64,000 nt of DNA from Actinoplanes sichuanensis (GTDB lineage: Bacteria; Actinomycetota; Actinomycetes; Mycobacteriales; Micromonosporaceae): positions 4,712,001-4,776,000 of the forward strand of contig NZ_AP028461.1 in the NCBI RefSeq assembly GCF_033097365.1. Reading direction: 5' to 3'. This document shows positions 26,668-33,906 of this stretch, one piece after another (position 1 is the stretch's first letter; every line of letters starts with the position of its first letter). The notes beneath the pieces are model-generated. The model was given only the letters and a program-made list of their open reading frames with translations. It made no database searches and was not told the DNA's origin. Both the position numbers and the translations under genes were made by a program.

Positions 26668-27999
26668 TTATTCCCTCGCGCGGCCGCCCTCCGCACCGGT
26701 GAGTGATCCTGAGGCCAACCAGTCGGAGGCATGTCGTTCACGGTCCGCGGCGTCGATCGGTCGCCGTGCCCCGGATGTCGGGGTATCGGCGCGTGCAAGG
26801 ATCCCCGCGACGGCGACCAGGCTGGCGCCGCCGATGACCGGCAGGACGAGCCGGTAGTCGCCGGTGGCGGTCAGCAGGAAGGCTGCGGCCAGGGGCGCGC
26901 CGGCTTTGGCGAGGGTGACGAACGCGGCGAGGGTACCGGCGATTCCGGCGTACGCGCCGGTCCCGTACCGGTCGGCGAGAAGTTGCGGGGTCGCGAGGCC
27001 GGCGATGCCGAACCCGATCCCGAAGCAGGTGACTGCGAGGACCGCGCCGGTCCGTGTGCCGGCGAGCTGCGGCAGACCGAACGACGCGAGGGCCTGCACG
27101 GCGAAGATCGCGGCGACGATGCGGTGCAGCCGGACACGGCGGGCGGCGGCGGTCAGCAGCAGACGGCCGGTGACCGACAGGATCCCGAGCAGTCCGGCCA
27201 CGGTCGCGGCGAAGGTCGCCGGGTGCCCACGGCTGACGAGATAGCCGACCAGGTGGACGGTCATGGTCGTCATGGCTGCGGCGTGGGCGGTGAACGCGGC
27301 GACGATGCACCAGAACCGGCGGTCGCGGATCGCGGCCCGAATCTGGCTCCGCCGGTGGAGGGTGCTTGCGCGCCGCGATCCGCACACCGCCTCCGGTGGT
27401 CGACGGACCACGAGCACATGCAGTGGTACGGCGACGCTCGCGTACAGCCCGGCGAGCACCAGGAGGGTGGCCCGCCAGCCGTGGTGTTCGGTGAGCCGGC
27501 CGGTGAGCGGCATGAAGATGGTGCTGGCGAACCCGGCCACGACGATCATGCCGAGGATCGCCTTCGCACGGCGCCCGGTGTCGAACCAGGACACCAGCAC
27601 CGGGGTGGCGGCCTCGTAGAGCGCCATCGCCATCGCGACACCGAGGCCGGCGAAGATCAGGTACAGCTGCCCCACCGTGCGGGCGTGTGCCCAGGCGATC
27701 AGCATGGCGGCGCCGAGCAGGGCACCGGTGGTCATCAGGGCCCGGCCGCCGTGCCGGTCGAGCCACCGGCCTACCGGGATCGCAGCCGCGGCCTGGGCGA
27801 GGATCGCGGTGGTGAACGCTCCGGTGACGGCGGCCGGTGTGGTGTGTAGGTCGGCGGCGATCGGGTGCAGCAGCACGGCGAAGGCGTAGTAGAGGGTGCC
27901 GTATCCGATGGTCTGGGTGACGGCGAAGGTGGCGACGATCCACCAGCCGTGGAACACCCGCCGACCACCGGCGGTGGTCGGCGGATCCGTGAGGTTCAT
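26668..27999 (-). CDS. MFS transporter linked to the arsenic operon
   Basis: A 443-residue major facilitator with 12 hydrophobic segments. The loop 2-3 motif is present as GRWLDRHGGRALM, and WWIVATFAVTQTIGYGTLYYAF opens helix 1, as in oxalate/formate-antiporter-like members. The gene starts 5 bp after the flavoprotein stop and is part of that operon. In arsenic loci such carriers can export an arsenic species, but this one lacks diagnostic Cys residues and its substrate is unproven. Confidence 0.82.
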   Translation of the reverse strand: MNLTDPPTTAGGRRVFHGWWIVATFAVTQTIGYGTLYYAFAVLLHPIAADLHTTPAAVTGAFTTAILAQAAAAIPVGRWLDRHGGRALMTTGALLGAAMLIAWAHARTVGQLYLIFAGLGVAMAMALYEAATPVLVSWFDTGRRAKAILGMIVVAGFASTIFMPLTGRLTEHHGWRATLLVLAGLYASVAVPLHVLVVRRPPEAVCGSRRASTLHRRSQIRAAIRDRRFWCIVAAFTAHAAAMTTMTVHLVGYLVSRGHPATFAATVAGLLGILSVTGRLLLTAAARRVRLHRIVAAIFAVQALASFGLPQLAGTRTGAVLAVTCFGIGFGIAGLATPQLLADRYGTGAYAGIAGTLAAFVTLAKAGAPLAAAFLLTATGDYRLVLPVIGGASLVAVAGILARADTPTSGARRPIDAADRERHASDWLASGSLTGAEGGRARE

Positions 28000-28004
28000 G
28001 CCGG

Positions 28005-29390
28005 TCAGCAGCAGGTGCCGGGCCGGCCCTCGACGGGTTGGCTGCCCAGGGCGATCAGGTTCAGCGGTGCGCCGCCGCTCGGCTCAGCGCCGGCCTCCGT
28101 GGCCGGTGCGCCGCAGCAGCCGCCACCGTCGGTGATCGTGTCGTCGACTTCGACCGGGTCGCTGTTGCAGACGCCGGTCTCGGGCAGGTCGAGTTGGACG
28201 TCGCGGGCCGCCTCCCAATCACCGGCGAGTGCGGCGACGACCGAGCGCGCCTGCTCGTAGCCGGTGGCGAGCAGGAACGTCGGCGCCCGGCCGTAGCTTT
28301 TGACGCCGATGGCGTAGTAGCCGGGTTCGGGGTGGGTGAGTTCGTCGACACCGTGCGGCGGAACGGTGCCGCAGGAGTGCTCGTTCGGGTCGATCAGCGG
28401 GGCCAGCGCGCGGGTGGAGCCGAGAATCGCATCGAGGTCCAGGCGCAGTTCACTGGTGATGGTGTGGTCCGGGCGGTAGCCGGTGGCCACGACGATCCGG
28501 TCGGCGGTGACGGTGCGCTCTCCGTCGGACACCAGGACCGTGTCGCCGTCGTCGGTCAGGCGCTGCACCCGGAACTCGGTGAGCAGTGTGACGGCGCCGG
28601 TCTCGACGACCTGACGCAGGCGGGTGCCGAGCGCGCCGCGTTCGGGCAGGGCGTCGGCGCTCTGCCCGCCGTAGGTGCGGGTCGGGCTGCCGGCCCGCAC
28701 GGCCCAGGTCACCGCGGTGCCGGGCTCCTGTTCGGCGAGGGCGGCCAGGGCCAGGATGGTGTTGGCGGCGGAGTGCCCGGCGCCGACGACGAGGATCCGG
28801 CGGCCCGCGAACCGGTCCCGGTCGCGACCCAAGACGTCCGGGAGGGCATTCTCGAGGTACGCCGTGACGTCCGCTTCGCCGTGCGCGGGAATGCCGAACG
28901 CACCGAGCACGTTCGGGGTGCCCCAGGTGCCGGAGGCGTCGATGACGGCGCGGGCGTGGATGTCGGCGCCGTCGGCCAGTCGCACGAGAAACGGTGTGTC
29001 CTCACGACCGGCGCTGCGGACCCGGTCCAGGCCGAAGCGGGTGATCGCGACGACGCGGGCGCCGTAGCGGAGGTGCGGCTTGAGCGCGGGCAGGTCGGCG
29101 AGCGGCTGAAGGTAGTCGGCGGCGAGTTCGGCGCCGGTGGGCAGCTTGTCGTCGGCGGGCCGTACCCAGTCGGCGTCGGCGAGCAGGCGGGCGGCGGCCG
29201 GGTCGATGTCGTATCGCCAGGGTGAGAACAGCCGTACGTGTCCCCATTCGCGGACGGCGGCGGCGGGCCCGTCACCGGCCTCGAGGACGACGAAGGGCAG
29301 ACCCCGTTCGGTGAGCTGGGCGGCGGCGGCGAGACCGACCGGCCCGGCGCCGATGACCACGACGGGAAGCTGGGAGAGCTGGCTGGACAC
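28005..29390 (-). CDS. ArsO-like flavin-binding monooxygenase
   Basis: A 461-residue two-dinucleotide-domain flavoprotein. The FAD motif is VVVIGAGPVGLAAAAQL near the start, the NADPH motif is ILVVGAGHSAANTI in the middle, and VVATGYRPD is the usual Baeyer-Villiger-like ATG signature. It resembles ArsO of Streptomyces arsenic clusters. The C-terminus is unusual: it carries CNSD, GGGCCG and a terminal GTCC, suited to binding As(III) or another soft metal. The GTG start at 29390 follows AGGAG by 9 nt. It is downstream of arsR and upstream of the MFS gene. Confidence 0.8.
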   Translation of the reverse strand: MSSQLSQLPVVVIGAGPVGLAAAAQLTERGLPFVVLEAGDGPAAAVREWGHVRLFSPWRYDIDPAAARLLADADWVRPADDKLPTGAELAADYLQPLADLPALKPHLRYGARVVAITRFGLDRVRSAGREDTPFLVRLADGADIHARAVIDASGTWGTPNVLGAFGIPAHGEADVTAYLENALPDVLGRDRDRFAGRRILVVGAGHSAANTILALAALAEQEPGTAVTWAVRAGSPTRTYGGQSADALPERGALGTRLRQVVETGAVTLLTEFRVQRLTDDGDTVLVSDGERTVTADRIVVATGYRPDHTITSELRLDLDAILGSTRALAPLIDPNEHSCGTVPPHGVDELTHPEPGYYAIGVKSYGRAPTFLLATGYEQARSVVAALAGDWEAARDVQLDLPETGVCNSDPVEVDDTITDGGGCCGAPATEAGAEPSGGAPLNLIALGSQPVEGRPGTCC

Positions 29391-29510
29391 GGGAGGTGAC
29401 TCCTGTCTGTGGAAGAGATACGTGGGAAGGCTCAGGTGATGTGCGGGCTGCGGCGCTCGATCAGGACCACGTCGCGCCACCGGCGGCGGTCATCGGCCGT
29501 ACGAGCAGGC

Positions 29511-29840
29511 TCATGCGCAGCCGTCGCCGCTGGTCGGGGCGGGTTTGCCCATGACGACGTCGGCGGCTGACGGGAAGCAGTCGATGCAGCGGGCGTTGAT
29601 CCGGTAGTGGCGGGCATTGCCGACCGGTTCGGCCAGCACGAACCGAACCTCGGCCAGAATCTTCAGGTGCTGCGAGACGGTGGACTGGGCCAGCCCCATG
29701 GCGGCGACGATCTCCCCGACCGGCATCGCCCGGTCTTCGCGCGCCAACAGCTCCACCAGCTGCACCCGGGACGGGTCGGCGAGCGCCCGGAACCACGATG
29801 CGTACATCTGCGCGGTCTCCCGCGCCAACAGCTCGGCCAT
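29511..29840 (-). CDS. arsR: ArsR-family arsenic-type repressor (left unit)
   Basis: A 109-residue winged helix regulator: FRALADPSRVQLVELLA, the recognition helix AQSTVSQHLKIL, and a C-terminal sensor CIDCFPSAADVVMG with a further Cys near the end. These Cys residues fit an As(III)/Sb(III) site of the C-terminal type. It lies 21 bp after the M28 peptidase gene and 120 bp before the flavoprotein gene, within the left operon. It likely represses the operon in the absence of arsenite. Confidence 0.88.
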   Translation of the reverse strand: MAELLARETAQMYASWFRALADPSRVQLVELLAREDRAMPVGEIVAAMGLAQSTVSQHLKILAEVRFVLAEPVGNARHYRINARCIDCFPSAADVVMGKPAPTSGDGCA

Positions 29841-29861
29841 TCACTCTCACCAGCTTCATCG

Positions 29862-31097
29862 TTAATCGCCGATCAACGATGAAAGTGTAGGGGTGCTCGT
29901 CGCGGTCAGCCAGACCGTCGCCACGACCAGCCGGCACACCGCCACGAGGGTGGCCGGGTCGACGCGCTCGGGAGTGTCGGCCGGACTGTGGTAGCCACCC
30001 ATACCCGCGCCGATCCCGACCGCCGCGAATCCGGCGGCGGCGTACCGGCGGTTGTCCGAGGCGACCGGTCCGGCCGTCAGCGGCAGCCCGGTGTGCCGCC
30101 CGGCCTGGTCGAGTAATGCCAGCAGCCGGTGCGCCGGCCCACCGGCCTCGACCGCAGCCGCCGCACCGAGTCGCCCGGCACCGTCGACGTTGATCACCGA
30201 CGGGCTCGCACCGGCCGCGCGAAGCCGGTCGGCATGGTGAGCGGAGCCGAGGGCGCCGAGCTCCTCCGCGTCCAGCAAAGCGACGGCCAGTCCGGCACCG
30301 TGCGGCAGTCCCGGACTGAGGATGCGGGCGGCTTCGAGCACGACGGCGACACCGGTGGCGTTGTCCGATGCTCCCGGCTGGCGCAGGTCGGGGTGGTCGC
30401 CGACACCGTCGTAGTGCGCCGTCAGCAGCACCTCCGAGATCGGAGGTCCCGAGGCGGGCCAGTTGGCGTGCAGGTTGGTGGCCGTCACGTCGATGCGGCG
30501 GATCGGAGCGTTCGCCGTGAACCATCCGGCACCGGCGGCTGCGATGAGCGCGGCGTGGGTGACGGGGTCGAGCATCAGGATCGGCAGTGGCCCGGGGTCG
30601 GGCCCGGCCAGGACCGTGTAGTGCCAGCCGTCCGGGTCGGTGTCGCGGGCGATCAGCAGCCCGGCCGCGCCGTCGGCGTGGCCGTAGGCGTCGAACAACG
30701 ACATCCCAGCGGGAATGGCCAGCCACCGCCCGGCGGGGTCGCCGCTGCCTGCGACCGCCAGTTCGCCGTGGCGTGCCGCCGGCAGGTCGGCTGAGGCCGG
30801 ATGTGGCATGACGCTGCGGCCGAACACCAGCCGGTGCAGGTCGATGCCGTCGTGCCGGCGCACCTTCGGTACTGCGTGTATCTGCGGAACGGCCCGGACC
30901 TCGAACGACACATCGTCGACCCGCGCCCCGAGGGAACTCAGCTGCTCGCCGAGCCACCGGCGTGCCTTGCGGCCGCCGGGACTGCCGGCTCGCCGGCCGG
31001 TGAAGACCGGTCCGGCGAGGGCGCCGACCGTGCCGACCATCCGGTCGGCGTCGACCTCGGCGAGCAACCGGGCCAGGTCGACGGGCGGGGTGCTCAT
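29862..31097 (-). CDS. M28-family zinc peptidase in the arsenic operon
   Basis: A 411-residue M28 metallopeptidase with every zinc or catalytic ligand visible: LLTAHYDGVGDH (His, Asp), GASDNATG (bridging Asp), LLDAEELGALGS (Glu pair), INVDGAG (Asp) and GYHSPADTPERVD (His). An inserted PA-like region lies between residues 120 and 220. There is no signal peptide, which is unusual for M28 enzymes, so it should act in the cytoplasm. The ATG overlaps the stop of the upstream CC-repeat peptide gene (ATGA), so the two are made together. An obvious idea is that it processes that peptide. An extended reading upstream of 31097 is not coding. Confidence 0.85.
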   Translation of the reverse strand: MSTPPVDLARLLAEVDADRMVGTVGALAGPVFTGRRAGSPGGRKARRWLGEQLSSLGARVDDVSFEVRAVPQIHAVPKVRRHDGIDLHRLVFGRSVMPHPASADLPAARHGELAVAGSGDPAGRWLAIPAGMSLFDAYGHADGAAGLLIARDTDPDGWHYTVLAGPDPGPLPILMLDPVTHAALIAAAGAGWFTANAPIRRIDVTATNLHANWPASGPPISEVLLTAHYDGVGDHPDLRQPGASDNATGVAVVLEAARILSPGLPHGAGLAVALLDAEELGALGSAHHADRLRAAGASPSVINVDGAGRLGAAAAVEAGGPAHRLLALLDQAGRHTGLPLTAGPVASDNRRYAAAGFAAVGIGAGMGGYHSPADTPERVDPATLVAVCRLVVATVWLTATSTPTLSSLIGD

Positions 31098-31345
31098 CCG
31101 CAGCAGCCCTGACCGGCGGCGACCGCCTCGGTCTTGGCCTCGCTGCCGCAGCAGGAGCCTTCGGCGGTCGCCTCGGCCGTCGTGCCGCAACACGGCGCCG
31201 AAACCGTCGGCGCGGGTGCGTCGGCGGTGGCGGTGGCGGTGGCGGTGGAGACGCTGCCACCGCAGCAGCCGGTCGCGCCGGTGACGGACAGGGCGGCGGC
31301 CGGGTCGCCGGTGAAACCGCCGGTGCTGGTCGTGGTGTCGCTCAT
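31094..31345 (-). CDS. Small CC-repeat peptide, first gene of the left arsenic operon
   Basis: An 83-residue protein with four vicinal Cys pairs, in GCCGG, PCCGT, SCCGS and the terminal GCCG. They are spaced by Ala/Thr/Ser-rich linkers. The N-terminus is MSDTTTSTGGFTGDPAAALS. It has no signal peptide and no secondary-structure-rich core. The start is certain: GAGGAG lies 8 nt before the ATG at 31345. Vicinal thiols of this kind bind As(III) or Hg(II) tightly, so an arsenite scavenger, metallochaperone or peptide precursor is plausible. Translation is coupled to the M28 peptidase. I know no characterised family that it belongs to. Confidence 0.75.
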   Translation of the reverse strand: MSDTTTSTGGFTGDPAAALSVTGATGCCGGSVSTATATATADAPAPTVSAPCCGTTAEATAEGSCCGSEAKTEAVAAGQGCCG

Positions 31346-31467
31346 CGCTGGTTCTCCTCGGGTGTGCGTACGGCGATCGAACGCGAGATGGTTTCGACAT
31401 CCATCGGATTCGACCGTTCTCGAAACCGAGAGTTGCATGCGGATTCGATCGTTGTCAAACTCGACTC
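31346..31467. promoter_or_regulatory. Divergent control region of the arsenic locus
   Basis: The 122 bp between the two divergent starts contain two nested inverted-repeat pairs. GGTTTCGACAT (31390-31400) is mirrored by ATGTCGAAACC (31468-31478), and CGATCGAA (31374-31381) by TTCGATCG (31444-31451). A third TCGAAACC copy lies at 31430. Repeats of this size are suited to ArsR dimers, and both ArsR genes flank the region. Coordinated arsenite-inducible control of both operons is inferred. Confidence 0.6.
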
Positions 31468-31836
31468 ATGTCGAAACCGGCCACCACCATCTCCGCCACC
31501 CCCGACCCGGGCACCGAGGCGCCGTGCTGCCCCCCACTGGCGCAGCAGCGCATCGACTCGTCCACGGCCGTGAACCTGTCGGCGGCATTCAAGGCCCTCG
31601 GTGATCCGGTCCGGCTCCAGCTGATGTCGATGATCGCGTCGGCGCCGGACGGGGAGATCTGCGTCTGCGACCTCACCCCCGCCTTCGAGGTGTCCGGCTC
31701 GACGATCTCCCACCACCTCAAAACCCTGCGCGAGGCCGGCCTGGTCGACGCCGAGCGCCGGGCCAGCTGGGTCTACTACCGGCCCCGCCCCGCCCTGATG
31801 CGGCAACTCGCCACCCTGCTCACCCCCACCGACTGA
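31468..31836 (+). CDS. arsR: ArsR-family arsenic-type repressor (right unit)
   Basis: A 122-residue ArsR protein. The winged helix has FKALGDPVRLQLMSMIA and a recognition helix VSGSTISHHLKTLREAGLV. Two Cys sites are visible: EAPCCPP in the N-terminal tail and EICVCDLT at the start of helix 4, the classical As(III) site. It is transcribed away from the CC-repeat peptide operon and precedes the arsenate reductase genes. It is the likely main regulator of the right operon. Confidence 0.9.
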   Translation: MSKPATTISATPDPGTEAPCCPPLAQQRIDSSTAVNLSAAFKALGDPVRLQLMSMIASAPDGEICVCDLTPAFEVSGSTISHHLKTLREAGLVDAERRASWVYYRPRPALMRQLATLLTPTD

Positions 31837-31903
31837 CCGCACAAGACCGACGACGGCACGGGAGGGCGGTTCACCCGGTGTTCGTTTGACCGACCGCGAA
31901 TAC

Positions 31904-31919
31904 CTCAGCAATTATTGAG
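31904..31919 (+). promoter_or_regulatory. AT-rich operator-like repeat before the ArsR-ArsC fusion
   Basis: CTCAGCAATTATTGAG is an imperfect palindrome (CTCA..AATT..TGAG) in an otherwise GC-rich region. It ends 3 bp before the ATG of the fusion gene, which has no Shine-Dalgarno. The position fits an operator overlapping the promoter of a leaderless transcript. Confidence 0.5.
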
Positions 31920-31922
31920 TCA

Positions 31923-32585
31923 ATGAACGCTGATACTTCCTCGTTGCATGCGCGGGCCCGGATACACGCCGCGCTCGGCGACCCCGCCCGCCTCGCGATC
32001 GTCGACGCCCTCACCCTGGGCGACGCGTCCCCCGGCGAGATCGCCGCGGAACTCGGCATGCCGACCAACCTGGTCGCCCACCACGTGAAGGTGCTCCAGG
32101 ACGCCGGCCTGCTGGCCCGCACCCGCTCCGAGGGCGACCGCCGCCGCACCTACCTGCGGCTGGTGCCCGGAGTGCTGTCCTCGCTGACCGCACCCCGGCT
32201 CGAGGGCACCGAGCGGGTGGTGTTCGTCTGCACCCACAACTCGGCCCGCTCCCAGCTGGCCGCGGCCCTGTGGCGGGACCGCATCGGCGGCGAGGTCGCC
32301 TCCGCCGGCACCATCCCGGCTCAACGGGTCCACCCCCGTGCGGTCCGGGTCGCCCACGAACACGGCCTCGCCCTGGACCCGGCCGGCCCTCGCCACGTCG
32401 ACGAGGTGCTGCACGACGGTGACCTCGTCATCGCCGTCTGCGACAACGCCCACGAAGACCTCACCGGCGGAATCCGGCCGCGACTGCACTGGTCGGTGCC
32501 GGATCCCGCCCGCGTCGACACCGACGCCGCCTTCGAAGCCGCCTACACCGACCTCGCCGACCGCATCGACCGGCTCGCCATCTGA
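31923..32585 (+). CDS. ArsR-HTH fused to arsenate reductase (LMW phosphatase fold)
   Basis: A 220-residue fusion. Residues 1-85 form an ArsR-type winged helix (IHAALGDPARLAIVDALTLG, PTNLVAHHVKVLQDAGLL) without the classical metal-site Cys. Residues 97-220 are a low-molecular-weight phosphatase/arsenate reductase domain with the P-loop CTHNSAR (Cys103 to Arg109, CX5R) and the Asp of SVPDPA. A regulator and an enzyme in one chain could link DNA binding to arsenate or phosphate binding. It is preceded by its own operator-like repeat and may autoregulate. Confidence 0.87.
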   Translation: MNADTSSLHARARIHAALGDPARLAIVDALTLGDASPGEIAAELGMPTNLVAHHVKVLQDAGLLARTRSEGDRRRTYLRLVPGVLSSLTAPRLEGTERVVFVCTHNSARSQLAAALWRDRIGGEVASAGTIPAQRVHPRAVRVAHEHGLALDPAGPRHVDEVLHDGDLVIAVCDNAHEDLTGGIRPRLHWSVPDPARVDTDAAFEAAYTDLADRIDRLAI

Positions 32586-32623
32586 CGCCCACCCACCCCG
32601 ACACGACCCGGAGTCACCTGTTC

Positions 32624-33352
32624 ATGCACCAGATCACCCTGTGGCGGCGGCTGCTCGCCGAGTTCCTCGGCACCGCGCTGCTGGTCACCGCCGTCGTCGG
32701 CTCCGGCATCATGGCGTCGAGCCTCTCCCCCGGCGACGTCGGCCTGCAACTGCTGCAGAACTCGGTCGCCACCGTGTTCGCCCTCGGCGCGCTGATCCTC
32801 ACCTTCGGCCCGGTCTCCGGCGCCCACTTCAACCCGGTGGTCTCCGCCGCCGACTGGTTCCTGGGCCGCCGCACCGGCACCGGACTGACGATCAAAGACC
32901 TCGGTGGGTACGCCGTAGCGCAGACCCTGGGAGCCGTCGCCGGCTCGATCCTGGCGAACCTGATGTTCGACCTCGCGCCCATCACGATGTCGACCAGGGA
33001 CCGCTCCGCCGGCAACCTGTGGCTCGGCGAGATCGTCGCCGTCGTCGGCCTGCTCCTGCTGATCTTCGCCCTCAGCCGGTCCGGCCGCGCCACCGTCGCC
33101 CCCGCCGCCGTCGGCGCCTACATCGGCGCCGCCTACTGGTTCACCTCGTCCACCAGCTTCGCCAACCCGGCCGTCACCGTCGGCCGCGCCTTCACCGACA
33201 CGTTCGCCGGCATCGCCCCCGCCTCGGTGCCCGGCTTCGTCATCGCGCAGATCATCGGCCTGGCCATCGGCGTCGGTGTCCTGCTCGCCCTCTACCCCAC
33301 CGCCGGTCAGAGCGCCGACAGGGTCGTCGTCGAACCCGACCGTTCCCACTGA
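32624..33352 (+). CDS. Aquaporin-family arsenite channel (AqpS-like)
   Basis: A 242-residue MIP channel with six membrane segments and two half-helices, carrying HFNPVVS and FANPAVT as the two NPA boxes (the first altered to NPV). In several bacteria an aquaporin replaces ArsB and lets arsenite made by ArsC flow out down its gradient. Its place between two arsenate reductase genes supports that. It starts 38 bp after the fusion gene. Confidence 0.9.
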   Translation: MHQITLWRRLLAEFLGTALLVTAVVGSGIMASSLSPGDVGLQLLQNSVATVFALGALILTFGPVSGAHFNPVVSAADWFLGRRTGTGLTIKDLGGYAVAQTLGAVAGSILANLMFDLAPITMSTRDRSAGNLWLGEIVAVVGLLLLIFALSRSGRATVAPAAVGAYIGAAYWFTSSTSFANPAVTVGRAFTDTFAGIAPASVPGFVIAQIIGLAIGVGVLLALYPTAGQSADRVVVEPDRSH

Positions 33353-33395
33353 CCTACGCCCTCGCAGCACCGGCCCTCACGGAAGACGGAAAACC

Positions 33396-33806
33396 ATGAA
33401 CCACGCCAAGCCCACCGTCCTGTTCGTCTGCGTCCACAACGCCGGCCGCTCCCAGATGGCCGCCGGCTGGCTACGCCACCTCGCCGGCGACACCGTCGAG
33501 GTCCGCTCCGCGGGCTCCGCCCCCGCCGAGACGATCAACCCGGCCGCGGTCGAGGCGATGAAGGAGGTCGGCATCGACATCACCGACCAGACCCCCATCA
33601 AGCTGACCTGGGACGCCGCCCGGGAGTCCGACGTCATCATCACCATGGGCTGCGGCGACGCCTGCCCGGTCTTCCCCGGCAAACGCTACGAGGACTGGAA
33701 GCTCGAGGACCCGGCCGGTAAGGGTGTCGACGCCGTCCGCCCCATCCGCGACGAGATCAAGACGCGCATCGAGGTCCTGCTCGCCGACCTGATCCCCGCC
33801 TCCTGA
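33396..33806 (+). CDS. arsC: Arsenate reductase ArsC
   Basis: A 136-residue low-molecular-weight-phosphatase-fold arsenate reductase. The P-loop is CVHNAGRSQ (Cys12 to Arg18), the second and third Cys are in MGCGDACPVFPG (Cys86, Cys90), and the Asp is in KLEDPAGKG. It matches the actinobacterial enzymes that use mycothiol/mycoredoxin or thioredoxin. The product arsenite would exit through the adjacent aquaporin. The ATG at 33396 follows GGAAGACGGAAAACC. Confidence 0.93.
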   Translation: MNHAKPTVLFVCVHNAGRSQMAAGWLRHLAGDTVEVRSAGSAPAETINPAAVEAMKEVGIDITDQTPIKLTWDAARESDVIITMGCGDACPVFPGKRYEDWKLEDPAGKGVDAVRPIRDEIKTRIEVLLADLIPAS

Positions 33807-33865
33807 TCACCACCCGCTCGGTAGACCGGGACGGTCCATCCCGTGCAGAGGGCCATGGCGGGCGG

Positions 33866-33900
33866 GGTGGCCGCGCGCGCCGATCGCGGGCGCGGCCACC
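33866..33900. terminator. Bidirectional terminator hairpin after arsC
   Basis: GGTGGCCGCGC (33866-33876) pairs perfectly with GCGCGGCCACC (33890-33900). It lies between the converging arsC and S1-homologue genes, 60 bp and 7 bp from their stops, and can serve both. Confidence 0.75.
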
Positions 33901-33906
33901 ACCCGG

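Noticed and set aside
29862..31400. 512-codon version of the M28 gene
   Set aside because: The extra 100 residues are Arg/His-rich and antiparallel in frame to the CC-peptide gene. The ATG at 31097 overlaps that gene's stop.
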